NCBI RefSeq assembly: GCF_020886055.1
Contig: NZ_AP025184.1
Location: 62,001 to 126,000, forward strand
Length of the DNA stretch: 64,000 nucleotides
DNA from: Flavobacterium ammoniigenes
GTDB taxonomy: Bacteria; Bacteroidota; Bacteroidia; Flavobacteriales; Flavobacteriaceae
Reading direction: 5' to 3'
Below are positions 51,534 to 59,252 of this stretch, piece by piece (the first letter of the stretch is position 1; each line of letters begins with the position of its first letter). The position numbers and the translations under genes are program-made. The notes beneath the pieces were generated by a model that saw only the letters and a list, made by a program, of their open reading frames with translations, was not told the origin of the DNA and searched no databases.

Positions 51534-53669
51534 ATGATTCCACAATTATTTGTAGAAAGTATCGATTTAGGTGATGGCAGAAACATCACAATCGAGACAG
51601 GTCGTTTAGCTAAACAAGCTGATGGATCTGTAGTAGTTAGAATTGGAAAAACTGTTATTTTAGGTACAGTTGTTTCCGCAAGAAAAGCCAGTCCTGGGAT
51701 TGACTTTTTACCTTTGACGGTAGATTACCGTGAAAAATTTGCAGCAGCAGGTCGTTTTCCTGGTGGTTTCTTCAAAAGAGAAGCACGTCCAAGTGATAGC
51801 GAAGTATTGACGATGCGTTTAGTTGACCGTGTATTGCGTCCTCTTTTCCCATCGGATTACCATGCTGAAGTACAAGTGATGATTCAGTTGATGTCTCATG
51901 ACGAAGACGTAATGCCAGATGCTTTAGCAGGATTAGCTGCTTCAGCTGCCTTAGCATTGTCTGACATTCCTTTTGAAACTTTAATTTCTGAAGCTAGAGT
52001 AGGACGAATTGATGGTAAATTCATCATTAACCCATCTCGTGCGCAATTAGAATTATCTGACATCGATATGATGATTGGTGCTTCTAAAGATTCTATCGCC
52101 ATGGTAGAAGGAGAAATGAAAGAAATTTCAGAAAAAGAAATGGTAGAAGCCATTAAATTTGCTCACGAACATATCAAAGTACAAATTGATGCGCAAGAAA
52201 GATTGGCAAAAGCATTTGGAAAAAAAGAAGTTCGTACTTACGAAACTGAAAAAAATGACGACGCTATTTACGCTAAAGTAAGAGCGGCTGCTTATGATAA
52301 AATTTACGCTATTGCTAGCAAAGGTTCGGCTAAACACGAACGTTCAGCTGCATTTGATGCTGTAAAAGAAGAAGTAAAAGCTTTATTTACAGAAGAAGAA
52401 TTAGCTGAAAACGGAGATTTAGTTTCTAAATACTTCTACAAAACAAATAAAGAGGCGGTTCGTAATGTAACTTTAGATTTAGGAACTCGTTTGGACGGTA
52501 GAAAAACTACTGAAATTCGTCCTATTTGGAGTGAGGTTAATTACTTACCATCTGTTCACGGTTCCGCTTTATTTACTCGTGGAGAAACGCAAGCATTAGC
52601 AACAGCTACTTTAGGAACTTCAAGAGAGGCAAACCAAATTGATTCACCATCTGAACAAGGAGAAGAAAAATTCTATTTACACTATAATTTCCCACCATTT
52701 TCTACAGGAGAAGCGCGTCCGTTAAGAGGAACTTCAAGAAGAGAAGTTGGTCACGGAAACTTGGCACAACGTGCCTTGAAAAACATGATTCCTGCTGACT
52801 GTCCTTATACAATCCGTGTAGTATCAGAAGTATTAGAATCGAACGGTTCTTCTTCAATGGCTACGGTTTGTGCTGGAACATTATCATTAATGGATGCTGG
52901 TATTCAAATGATTCGTCCAGTTTCTGGAATCGCGATGGGATTGATTACTGACGGAGAACGTTTTGCTGTGTTATCTGATATCTTAGGTGATGAAGATCAT
53001 TTAGGAGATATGGATTTCAAAGTAACTGGAACTTCGGAAGGAATTACAGCTTGTCAAATGGACATCAAAATTGACGGTTTGAAATACGAAATCATGGAGC
53101 AAGCCTTGGCTCAAGCTCGTGATGGACGTTTGCATATCTTAGGTAAAATTTTGGAAACATTGGATAAACCAAATAACGATGTTAAAGTTCATGCTCCAAA
53201 AATTATCATGCGTACAATTCCTGGCAACTTCATTGGTGCCTTGATTGGACCTGGTGGAAAAGTAATCCAAGAATTACAAAAAGCTACAGGTTGTACTATC
53301 GTAATTAATGAAGTAGACGAACAAGGTGTAGTGGAAATCTTAGGAACTGATCCTGATGGAATCGCAGCAGTATTGGCTAAAATTGATTCGATCATTTTCA
53401 AACCAGAAGTGGGAGAAGCTTACGAAGTGAAAGTAATTAAAATGTTGGATTTTGGTGCTGTAGTAGAATACACAGCGGCTCCAGGAAACGAAGTTTTATT
53501 ACACGTATCTGAATTGGCTTGGGAACGTACTGAAAATGTTTCTGATGTAGTCAATATGGGTGATGTATTTGAAGTGAAATACCTTGGTCTTGACCCTAAA
53601 ACTAGAAAAGAAAAAGTGTCAAGAAAAGCACTTTTACCTAGACCTCCACGTGAGGAGAAAAAAGAGTAA
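51534..53669 (+). CDS. pnp: Polyribonucleotide nucleotidyltransferase (PNPase)
   Basis: 711-residue 3'-5' phosphorolytic exoribonuclease of RNA turnover. Two RNase PH domains (the first with [27 protein letters not shown]; the second with [33 protein letters not shown] and [17 protein letters not shown]), then KH domain ([28 protein letters not shown]) and S1 domain ([59 protein letters not shown]). All parts and the phosphate-binding residues are present. Length is normal. Located between rpsO and rpoD. Confidence 0.99.
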   Translation: MIPQLFVESIDLGDGRNITIETGRLAKQADGSVVVRIGKTVILGTVVSARKASPGIDFLPLTVDYREKFAAAGRFPGGFFKREARPSDSEVLTMRLVDRVLRPLFPSDYHAEVQVMIQLMSHDEDVMPDALAGLAASAALALSDIPFETLISEARVGRIDGKFIINPSRAQLELSDIDMMIGASKDSIAMVEGEMKEISEKEMVEAIKFAHEHIKVQIDAQERLAKAFGKKEVRTYETEKNDDAIYAKVRAAAYDKIYAIASKGSAKHERSAAFDAVKEEVKALFTEEELAENGDLVSKYFYKTNKEAVRNVTLDLGTRLDGRKTTEIRPIWSEVNYLPSVHGSALFTRGETQALATATLGTSREANQIDSPSEQGEEKFYLHYNFPPFSTGEARPLRGTSRREVGHGNLAQRALKNMIPADCPYTIRVVSEVLESNGSSSMATVCAGTLSLMDAGIQMIRPVSGIAMGLITDGERFAVLSDILGDEDHLGDMDFKVTGTSEGITACQMDIKIDGLKYEIMEQALAQARDGRLHILGKILETLDKPNNDVKVHAPKIIMRTIPGNFIGALIGPGGKVIQELQKATGCTIVINEVDEQGVVEILGTDPDGIAAVLAKIDSIIFKPEVGEAYEVKVIKMLDFGAVVEYTAAPGNEVLLHVSELAWERTENVSDVVNMGDVFEVKYLGLDPKTRKEKVSRKALLPRPPREEKKE

Positions 53670-53702
53670 TCCAATCTTAGTTTACTAAAGGTTTATTGAT
53701 AG

Positions 53703-53738
53703 AAAAAACCCGTTTCAAAATTTTGGAACGGGTTTTTT
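53703..53738 (+). terminator. Terminator of pnp
   Basis: 18-bp near-perfect stem (53703-53720 with 53721-53738), core CCCGTT/AACGGG, T-run at the 3' side. Confidence 0.92.
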
Positions 53739-53832
53739 CGTTTCTATCAAAATTAATTCATTGTTTTTGTAACTTTTATACAATAGCTCACGTATAAGCT
53801 TTGTACACTTAAAAAATTGAGGAGACAAAAAC

Positions 53833-54696
53833 ATGAGACAACTTAAAATTACCAAGCAGGTTACCAATCGTGAAACCGCTTCATTAGACAAATATTTACA
53901 AGAAATTGGAAAAGTTGACCTTATTACTGCTGACGAAGAAGTAGAATTAGCTCAGAAGATCAAAGCCGGAGACCAACGTGCTTTAGAGAAATTGACCAAA
54001 GCCAATTTACGTTTCGTTGTTTCGGTGGCTAAACAATACCAAAATCAAGGATTAACACTTCCCGATTTGATTAATGAAGGAAATTTAGGTTTGATCAAAG
54101 CAGCACAACGTTTTGATGAAACGCGTGGTTTCAAATTCATCTCGTATGCTGTTTGGTGGATTCGTCAGTCAATCCTTCAAGCTTTGGCTGAACAATCTCG
54201 TATCGTTCGTTTGCCTTTGAACAAAATTGGTTCTATCAATAAAATTAATAAAATGTACGCCTTATTAGAGCAATCTAACGAGCGTCCGCCATCTGCAGAG
54301 GAAATTGCTAAAGAATTAGACATGACCGTTAATGACGTAAAAGAGTCGATGAAAAATTCGGGTCGTCACTTATCTATGGATGCGCCTTTAGTAGAAGGAG
54401 AAGATTCTAACTTGTACGATGTATTGCGTTCAGGAGAGTCTCCGAATCCAGACCGCGAATTGATTCACGAATCATTGCGTACAGAAATCGAGCGTTCTTT
54501 AGAAACCCTAACTCCAAGAGAAGCAGACGTTGTGCGTTTGTACTTTGGATTAGGCGATCAACACCCAATGACTTTGGAAGAAATTGGAGAAACTTTCGAC
54601 TTAACTCGTGAGCGCGTTCGTCAAATTAAAGAAAAAGCGATTCGCCGATTGAAACATACTTCAAGAAGTAAAATTTTAAAAACATATTTAGGGTAA
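53833..54696 (+). CDS. rpoD: Primary sigma factor RpoD (sigma-A, Bacteroidota type)
   Basis: Housekeeping sigma factor. At 287 residues it lacks region 1.1 and the large non-conserved insert of E. coli sigma70, as usual in this phylum. Region 1.2/2 ([25 protein letters not shown] ... [65 protein letters not shown]), region 3 and region 4 ([50 protein letters not shown]) are complete. This sigma recognises TTG...TAnnTTTG promoters, consistent with the boxes found throughout the window. No clear -7 box precedes its own gene. Confidence 0.97.
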   Translation: MRQLKITKQVTNRETASLDKYLQEIGKVDLITADEEVELAQKIKAGDQRALEKLTKANLRFVVSVAKQYQNQGLTLPDLINEGNLGLIKAAQRFDETRGFKFISYAVWWIRQSILQALAEQSRIVRLPLNKIGSINKINKMYALLEQSNERPPSAEEIAKELDMTVNDVKESMKNSGRHLSMDAPLVEGEDSNLYDVLRSGESPNPDRELIHESLRTEIERSLETLTPREADVVRLYFGLGDQHPMTLEEIGETFDLTRERVRQIKEKAIRRLKHTSRSKILKTYLG

Positions 54697-54703
54697 ACCT
54701 ACC

Positions 54704-54732
54704 AAAACTCCGGCTTCATTCCGGAGTTTTTT
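54704..54732 (+). terminator. Terminator between rpoD and rpe
   Basis: Stem AAAACTCCGG (54704-54713) with CCGGAGTTTT (54721-54730), 7-nt loop, T-run. Only 14 bp separate it from the rpe start, so rpe must rely on read-through or a promoter inside rpoD. Confidence 0.9.
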
Positions 54733-54746
54733 AATTACAATTACAA

Positions 54747-55409
54747 ATGAAAAATACACTTATCGCCCCATCCGTTTTAGCCGCTGATTTTGCCAACTTA
54801 CAACGTGACATCGAAATGATTAATGCTAGTGAAGCCGACTGGTTTCATATTGATATCATGGACGGTGTTTTTGTTCCCAATATTTCGTTTGGAATGCCTG
54901 TTTTAGAAGCCATTTCAAAACATGCTAAGAAAACAATAGACGTTCATTTAATGATCGTAGATCCGGATCGCTATATTACCACCTTCGCTGATTTAGGTGC
55001 CAATGTATTAACCGTGCACTACGAAGCGTGTACACATGTACACAGAACACTACAAGCCATTAAAGCAGCCGGAATGAAAGCCGGTGTGGCTTTGAATCCG
55101 CATACCAATGTGGCTTTGTTAGAAGATGTAATTAATGACATTGATTTGGTTTGTATCATGAGTGTGAATCCAGGTTTTGGTGGACAATCGTTCATTGAAA
55201 ATACCTATGAAAAAGTACGCCAACTAAAAGCCTTAATTACCAAAAAAGGAGCTGCTACTCAAATTGAAATTGATGGTGGTGTAACCAATAAAAACGCCAA
55301 ACAATTAGCCGAAGCAGGTGCTGATGTTTTAGTTGCAGGAAGTTTTGTTTTTAAAGCAGCAGATCCTATTGCAACTGTAGCCGATTTGAAAAAAATAACT
55401 ACTTTTTAA
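54747..55409 (+). CDS. rpe: Ribulose-phosphate 3-epimerase
   Basis: 220-residue TIM-barrel enzyme interconverting ribulose-5-phosphate and xylulose-5-phosphate in the pentose phosphate pathway. IAPSVLAADFANLQRDIEMINASEADWFHIDIMDGVFVPNISFG, VDVHLMI (as IDVHLMIVDP), MSVNPGFGGQSF and EIDGGVTNKNA are the metal-binding and phosphate-binding blocks of Rpe (catalytic Asp in HIDIMDG and IDGG). The start follows directly after the rpoD terminator, and I see no own promoter. Confidence 0.98.
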   Translation: MKNTLIAPSVLAADFANLQRDIEMINASEADWFHIDIMDGVFVPNISFGMPVLEAISKHAKKTIDVHLMIVDPDRYITTFADLGANVLTVHYEACTHVHRTLQAIKAAGMKAGVALNPHTNVALLEDVINDIDLVCIMSVNPGFGGQSFIENTYEKVRQLKALITKKGAATQIEIDGGVTNKNAKQLAEAGADVLVAGSFVFKAADPIATVADLKKITTF

Positions 55410-55474
55410 GTTCAATAAACCATAAATCAAGAAGGGCTTAATACTCTTTTAAGTCCTTTTTTTATAAGAATTAC

Positions 55475-55482
55475 TATTTTTG
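55475..55482 (+). promoter_or_regulatory. -7 box (TATTTTTG) of the Crp/Fnr gene
   Basis: Exact TAnnTTTG, 16 bp before ATG 55499. No GTGA-N6-TTAC site lies in front of it, so autoregulation is not indicated. Confidence 0.55.
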
Positions 55483-55498
55483 TTTCAAACGAAAAGAC

Positions 55499-56128
55499 AT
55501 GAGAGATTTACTTACTGCCAGTTACGGTTTTGTTTTTGAAGACCTGCTTATCGATGAAATAATATCGGTGGCCCACCTAGTAGAATTTAAAGAAGGGGAT
55601 ATTTTAATTGACTTTGGCGATTATATTAAAAAAATGCCTTTGTTAATTGAAGGCGCCATTAAAATTCTACGAGAAGACTTTGACGAAGGCGAAATGTTAC
55701 TTTATTTTATTGAAAAAGGAGATACTTGCGCCATGACCATGGCCTGTTGTATTGGCGAAGCCAAAAGTGAAATCAGAGCAGTAGCCGAAACTGACGGTAA
55801 AATTATCATGATCCCAGTTACTAAAATGGAAGAATGGTTAGGCAAATACAAAAGCTGGAGAAACTATGTTTTCAATAACTACAACAACCGTTTAAAAGAA
55901 ATGCTAAATGCGATTGACTCTTTGGCTTTCATGAATATGGAAGAACGATTGTTGAATTACCTATTCGAAAAATGTAAAATCAATCATTCTCGTGAAATAT
56001 TTAGTACGCATAAAGAAATTGCGTACGACCTGCATTCGTCAAGAGAAGTTATCTCAAGACTGTTGAAAGCTTTAGAAATCAAAGGCCGAATCAAATTGAA
56101 TCGGGCTTCTGTAGAAGTTTTAGTGTAG
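55499..56128 (+). CDS. Crp/Fnr family transcriptional regulator with sensor-domain cysteines
   Basis: A 209-residue regulator: N-terminal cyclic-nucleotide-binding-like beta roll (VEFKEGDILIDFGDYIKKMPLLIEGAIKIL), dimer helix (about 115-145) and C-terminal winged helix with recognition helix SREVISRLLKALE (Arg182, Glu183, Ser186, Arg187). It has no N-terminal four-cysteine Fe-S motif as in FNR and does not show the cAMP pocket of CRP. Instead Cys77, Cys83 and Cys84 cluster in GDTCAMTMACC, a possible thiol or cofactor sensor. It precedes the methyltransferase and sulfide:quinone oxidoreductase genes, both preceded by GTGA-N6-TTAC sites that suit an RE-xx-SR helix. I propose, but cannot show, that it is their activator. 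Confidence 0.9.
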   Translation: MRDLLTASYGFVFEDLLIDEIISVAHLVEFKEGDILIDFGDYIKKMPLLIEGAIKILREDFDEGEMLLYFIEKGDTCAMTMACCIGEAKSEIRAVAETDGKIIMIPVTKMEEWLGKYKSWRNYVFNNYNNRLKEMLNAIDSLAFMNMEERLLNYLFEKCKINHSREIFSTHKEIAYDLHSSREVISRLLKALEIKGRIKLNRASVEVLV

Positions 56129-56129
56129 T

Positions 56130-56143
56130 GTAACAAATATCAC
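56130..56143 (+). promoter_or_regulatory. Candidate Crp/Fnr operator upstream of the methyltransferase gene
   Basis: GTAACAAATATCAC; on the minus strand GTGATATTTGTTAC, i.e. GTGA-N6-TTAC. It ends 23 bp before the -7-like box at 56166, the same layout as the other two sites. Confidence 0.55.
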
Positions 56144-56165
56144 TCATTAGATTGCGTTTATAAAC

Positions 56166-56173
56166 GAAATTTG
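56166..56173 (+). promoter_or_regulatory. -7-like box (GAAATTTG) of the methyltransferase gene
   Basis: Seven of eight positions match TAnnTTTG counting the two free ones; the first T is G. A weak box is usual for an activated promoter. It covers the TTG at 56171, excluding that codon as a start. Confidence 0.4.
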
Positions 56174-56197
56174 GATTCCAAACAAATACATACTCAT

Positions 56198-56794
56198 ATG
56201 AACAATTTTTGGAATGAACGCTATGCCGAAAAGGTATTTGCATACGGAATTGAACCCAATCAATTTTATAAAGAACAATTAGCTAATCTCCCAAAAGGCA
56301 AAATTCTTTTTGCCGCTGAAGGCGAAGGTAGAAATGCCGTTTATGCTGCACAGCAGGGATTTGAAGTTTCAGCATTTGACAGTAGCATAGAAGGAAAAAA
56401 TAAGGCTGAGGCTTTAGCGGAAGAAAAAAATGTTGCGATTAGTTATACAGTTTCAGGATTAGAAGATGTTGATTTTCCAGAAAATTATTTTGATGTAATT
56501 GTTTTGGTGTATGCTCATTTTCCCTACGAAATCAGAAAAAAATACCATCAAAAACTAGTTTCCTTTTTAAAACCAAATGGTAATATTATTTTTGAAGCTT
56601 TTGGTAAAGAACAACTCAATTATACCTCAGGTGGTCCAAAACAATTGGAAATGTTATTCTCTGAAGACGAAATAAAATCAGAATTCCAGAACATTGATTT
56701 TTCGTATTTGAAAACCGAAGAAACTATTTTAGACGAAGGACCTTATCACCAAGGCAAAGCTAATGTAGTACGTTTTATTGGTCAAAAAAAATAA
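56198..56794 (+). CDS. Class I SAM-dependent methyltransferase
   Basis: A 198-residue cytoplasmic enzyme from ATG 56198 (MNNFWNERYAEKVFAYGIEPNQFYKEQL). The SAM-binding motif I is KGKILFAAEGEGRNAVYAAQQGFEVSAFD (Glu-x-Glu-Gly-Arg-Asn variant), post I VSAFDSS, motif II YFDVIVLVYAHF. This form (GEGRNAVY) is shared with TehB/tellurite-resistance-type and thiol methyltransferase-like proteins. The substrate is unknown; its neighbours point towards reactive sulfur or metalloid detoxification, by inference. The TTG at 56171 is rejected as start because it lies in the predicted -7 box. A 32-residue membrane peptide gene follows after 20 bp. Confidence 0.85.
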   Translation: MNNFWNERYAEKVFAYGIEPNQFYKEQLANLPKGKILFAAEGEGRNAVYAAQQGFEVSAFDSSIEGKNKAEALAEEKNVAISYTVSGLEDVDFPENYFDVIVLVYAHFPYEIRKKYHQKLVSFLKPNGNIIFEAFGKEQLNYTSGGPKQLEMLFSEDEIKSEFQNIDFSYLKTEETILDEGPYHQGKANVVRFIGQKK

Positions 56795-56814
56795 ACCTAT
56801 ATTTCAATTTACTT

Positions 56815-56913
56815 ATGGACAAAATTATTTTTGGCGTAATTCTACTTCATTTAGTAGTTGGATTTGGGTGGTTATTCTATAAATTAGAAATTCAAAAAAA
56901 GAAGAAAAAATAA
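56815..56913 (+). CDS. Small single-helix membrane protein (32 aa)
   Basis: A 32-residue frame, MDKIIFGVILLHLVVGFGWLF followed by YKLEIQKKKKK. One membrane helix (residues 4-22) with a Lys-rich cytoplasmic end satisfies the positive-inside rule. Its placement 20 bp after the methyltransferase gene and before the sulfide:quinone oxidoreductase promoter, with a normal start codon, suggests it is real rather than chance. The size and layout resemble small respiratory-complex subunits such as CcoQ or CydX, but no homology is claimed. Confidence 0.6.
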   Translation: MDKIIFGVILLHLVVGFGWLFYKLEIQKKKKK

Positions 56914-56957
56914 TCTATCTTCCCCTATCTAATTACAATTTAATTTACTGTTGCTTT

Positions 56958-56971
56958 GTGACTTATGTTAC
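56958..56971 (+). promoter_or_regulatory. Candidate Crp/Fnr operator upstream of the sulfide:quinone oxidoreductase gene
   Basis: GTGACTTATGTTAC (GTGA-N6-TTAC), ending 23 bp before the -7 box at 56994. It matches the DUF983 site at 13 of 14 positions and shares the flanking TTT. Confidence 0.65.
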
Positions 56972-56993
56972 GCTTTGTTTTGTATTATAACCC

Positions 56994-57001
56994 TAGCTTT
57001 G
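56994..57001 (+). promoter_or_regulatory. -7 box (TAGCTTTG) of the sulfide:quinone oxidoreductase gene
   Basis: Exact TAnnTTTG, 17 bp before ATG 57019. Confidence 0.6.
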
Positions 57002-57018
57002 GTTAAATACTAAATAAC

Positions 57019-58485
57019 ATGGCAAAAATAGTAATACTTGGAGCCGGAATTGCTGGACATACAGCTGCCACTCACTTAAGACGAAAATTATCCGGAGAAC
57101 ATGAAGTTATCGTCATATCTCCCAACAGAAACTACCAATGGGTTCCCTCCAATATTTGGGTAGGTATTGGCAGAATGAAATCGAAAGAAGTTCATTTTCC
57201 TTTAATCCCATTATACAAAAAACACAATATTGGTTACATACAGGCCAAAGCTGTTAGTTTTCATCCTGAAGGAAATGCGGTTGAAAAAAAGCCGTATGTG
57301 AAAATTGAATTTCTTTATGGCGAAAAAGCGGGAACCGTTGAAAATGTATCTTATGATTATTTAATCAATGCAACAGGTCCAAAACTAGCATTCGATTTAA
57401 CACCTGGACTCAATCCAGGAACCAACAAAGCTTTTTCTGTTTGCACTTATGATCATGCCGATCATGCTTGGCAGGGATTACATGATTTAATTCAGAAATT
57501 AAAAAAAACAAACCCGTCTGAAAAAGCCAAAATTCTAATTGGAACAGGACATCCAAAAGCTACTTGTCAAGGTGCTGCTTTTGAATACATTTTGAATGTT
57601 GAACAAGAACTTCACCGACATAAAGTAAGAGATAAAGTGGATATTACCTGGATCTCTAACGAATACAAATTGGGTGATTTTGGAATGGACGGTATGCTAA
57701 TGAGTGTTGGTGGAAAACCAATGCCTTCAGACGAATTAGTGGAAATGGTTTTTGAAGACCGTGGCATCCAATGGATATTAGGTGCAGGAGTCAATAAAGT
57801 GGAAGATGGTATTGCACATTACGAAAATTTAGAGGGCGAATACAAATCTGAAAACTTTGATTTCGCAATGCTTATCCCAGCTTTTTCTGGGCATGGTTTC
57901 AATGCTTTTGACAAAAATGATGCCGACATAACCGATAAACTTTTCAAAGGCTTTATGCTTGTTGATGCAGATTACACCCCAAAACCTTACGAAGAATGGA
58001 CCGTTCAAGATTGGCCTGAAACCTATCAAAATCCAAGTTTTCGCAACATATTTGCACCTGGAATCGCTTTTGCTCCGCCCCATACCATTTCTAAACCTAG
58101 AAAAAGTAAAAACGGAACAGAGATATTTCCGGCGCCACCTAGAACAGGTATGCCATCGGGTATAACAGCTAAATTAGTAGCCGATAATATTATTGACAGT
58201 ATCAAATCTGGAAAAGAAAGCTTACATCATAAAGGCTCTATGGGAAATATGGGTGCCGCTTGTATCGCCTCCTCAGGTTATGGAATCTTGAAAGGAAAAG
58301 GCATTAGTATTACCACTTACCCTATTGTACCTGATTATATCAAATATCCAAATTCTGGTGGTCGTGATTTAAACAAAACTTTTGGAGCGTTAGGATTAGC
58401 TGGACATTGGGTAAAACTTAGTTTGCATTATGCTTTTATTTACAAAGCTAAAATGAAACCCTTTTGGTGGTTAATCCCAGAATAA
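57019..58485 (+). CDS. sqr: Sulfide:quinone oxidoreductase-like flavoprotein
   Basis: A 488-residue membrane-associated flavoenzyme expected to oxidise sulfide to polysulfide and pass electrons to menaquinone. FAD-binding motif GAGIAGHTAATHLRR (residues 8-22); ISPNRNYQWVPSNIWVGIG and INATGPKLAFD follow the SQR/type II NADH dehydrogenase pattern. All three SQR cysteines are present: Cys142 (FSVCTYDHA), Cys183 (ATCQGAAFEY) and Cys415 (GAACIASSGYG); the last two are the redox pair. The C-terminus (LAGHWVKLSLHYAFIYKAKMKPFWWLIPE) is amphipathic, as for membrane docking. It is longer than type I SQRs (about 430), with an insertion after residue 310. A Crp/Fnr-type operator precedes the promoter, and a 44-residue membrane protein gene follows. 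Confidence 0.9.
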   Translation: MAKIVILGAGIAGHTAATHLRRKLSGEHEVIVISPNRNYQWVPSNIWVGIGRMKSKEVHFPLIPLYKKHNIGYIQAKAVSFHPEGNAVEKKPYVKIEFLYGEKAGTVENVSYDYLINATGPKLAFDLTPGLNPGTNKAFSVCTYDHADHAWQGLHDLIQKLKKTNPSEKAKILIGTGHPKATCQGAAFEYILNVEQELHRHKVRDKVDITWISNEYKLGDFGMDGMLMSVGGKPMPSDELVEMVFEDRGIQWILGAGVNKVEDGIAHYENLEGEYKSENFDFAMLIPAFSGHGFNAFDKNDADITDKLFKGFMLVDADYTPKPYEEWTVQDWPETYQNPSFRNIFAPGIAFAPPHTISKPRKSKNGTEIFPAPPRTGMPSGITAKLVADNIIDSIKSGKESLHHKGSMGNMGAACIASSGYGILKGKGISITTYPIVPDYIKYPNSGGRDLNKTFGALGLAGHWVKLSLHYAFIYKAKMKPFWWLIPE

Positions 58486-58520
58486 AAAAAACAATTCTAT
58501 CATTAACAATAACAATAGCC

Positions 58521-58655
58521 ATGGCAAAAAAAATAACCCGCTTTCAGAAATTTGTAATGCACAATCCTTTTCTACAGTTTTTTATGTTTCTGTTTTTAAA
58601 TGTAAAAATATTATATGTGGTCGCCCTTGGTCACGGGGGAACAAGAGAAAAATAA
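58521..58655 (+). CDS. Small membrane protein downstream of sqr (44 aa)
   Basis: A 44-residue protein from ATG 58521: MAKKITRFQKFVMHNPFLQ, then FFMFLFLNVKILYVVALGHGG and a charged end TREK. It has one hydrophobic helix with a basic N-terminal segment. It lies 35 bp after the sulfide:quinone oxidoreductase stop and right before the shared terminator, so it is co-transcribed with that gene. An earlier in-frame ATG at 58464 lies inside the upstream gene and is unlikely. Function unknown; it may assist the flavoprotein at the membrane. Confidence 0.6.
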   Translation: MAKKITRFQKFVMHNPFLQFFMFLFLNVKILYVVALGHGGTREK

Positions 58656-58671
58656 TTTCATTTTAGAGAAT

Positions 58672-58702
58672 AAAAAACCAGAACAGATGTTCTGGTTTTT
58701 TT
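58672..58702. terminator. Bidirectional terminator between the sulfide-oxidation and RND efflux operons
   Basis: Stem AAAAAACCAGAACA (58672-58685) with TGTTCTGGTTTTTT (58688-58701); A-run left, T-run right. It serves both convergent operons. Confidence 0.92.
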
Positions 58703-58725
58703 GTCTTTACAAAGTTTAAAATAAA

Positions 58726-58911
58726 TTAGTCTTTTACCCCTAATTTGGATAAAATATCTTCCATCAAACACCATTTGGTAATGGAAGATTGCAATAAGTT
58801 CGCTCCCACAAAGGCTGTAAACCACAACCAGTTTTGATCTACATAAATAGATAACACCACACTCAATAACACAAAACTTCCTGCGATTGCTCTAATAATT
58901 GTATTTTTCAT
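58726..58911 (-). CDS. DUF2892 (YgaP-type transmembrane) protein
   Basis: A 61-residue protein from ATG 58911 (MKNTIIRAIAGSFVLLSVVLSIYVDQNWLWFTAFVGANLLQSSITKWCLMEDILSKLGVKD). Two helices with the terminal WCLMEDIL motif define DUF2892, the membrane module of the rhodanese YgaP, known for a conserved CPxE/CxME end. A longer frame to 58944 would overlap the preceding P-II-like gene. As a stand-alone module it may bind a sulfurtransferase or move sulfur species; in this window it fits a sulfur theme. Last gene of the RND operon, 16 bp after the P-II-like gene. Confidence 0.85.
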   Translation of the reverse strand: MKNTIIRAIAGSFVLLSVVLSIYVDQNWLWFTAFVGANLLQSSITKWCLMEDILSKLGVKD

Positions 58912-58927
58912 TTTTATATATTTTAAA

Positions 58928-59233
58928 TTAATTTGATTGTTCAATGTTCATAACTGCAACATGTATTGTAGAATGAGATTCCTGTATTTTATTAAATTCA
59001 GCAACCAAATCGAATAGAACAGCTACTATATCTTTCTTTACAAAAGCATAAAACAATAATGAATCTGTTTCACTGATTTCGCTTCCAAACCAATTGGATG
59101 CAACACCTTCCTCCGTATTATCTTTGAACCCTTTTACATCTCGATACGAAAAGGATTTTACCTCTGCTTGTTGTAACATTTTTTTAATGTCTTTTTCAAA
59201 AGCAGCTATTGCAGTAATAATTAATAATTTCAT
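58928..59233 (-). CDS. P-II-like small protein of the RND operon
   Basis: A 101-residue protein with the beta-alpha-beta layout of P-II/CutA-type ferredoxin-like proteins: MKLLIITAIAAFEKDIKKMLQQAEVKSFSYRDVKGFKDN..., then a variable T-loop-like region (EEGVASNWFGSEISETDS) and LLFYAFVKKDIVAVLFDLVAEFNKI ... IHVAVMNIEQ. Similar P-II-like or DUF3240 proteins accompany RND metal or drug pumps in other bacteria. It probably binds a small ligand and modulates the pump; no direct evidence. It lies 19 bp downstream of the permease gene and 16 bp upstream of the DUF2892 gene. Confidence 0.7.
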   Translation of the reverse strand: MKLLIITAIAAFEKDIKKMLQQAEVKSFSYRDVKGFKDNTEEGVASNWFGSEISETDSLLFYAFVKKDIVAVLFDLVAEFNKIQESHSTIHVAVMNIEQSN

Positions 59234-59252
59234 GTTTTATTTTTTTAAAGAT

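Noticed and set aside
53761..53832. Apparent -7 box (TAAGCTTTG) upstream of rpoD
   Set aside because: It has three instead of two free bases between TA and TTTG and no TTG at a suitable distance, so I do not call it a promoter.
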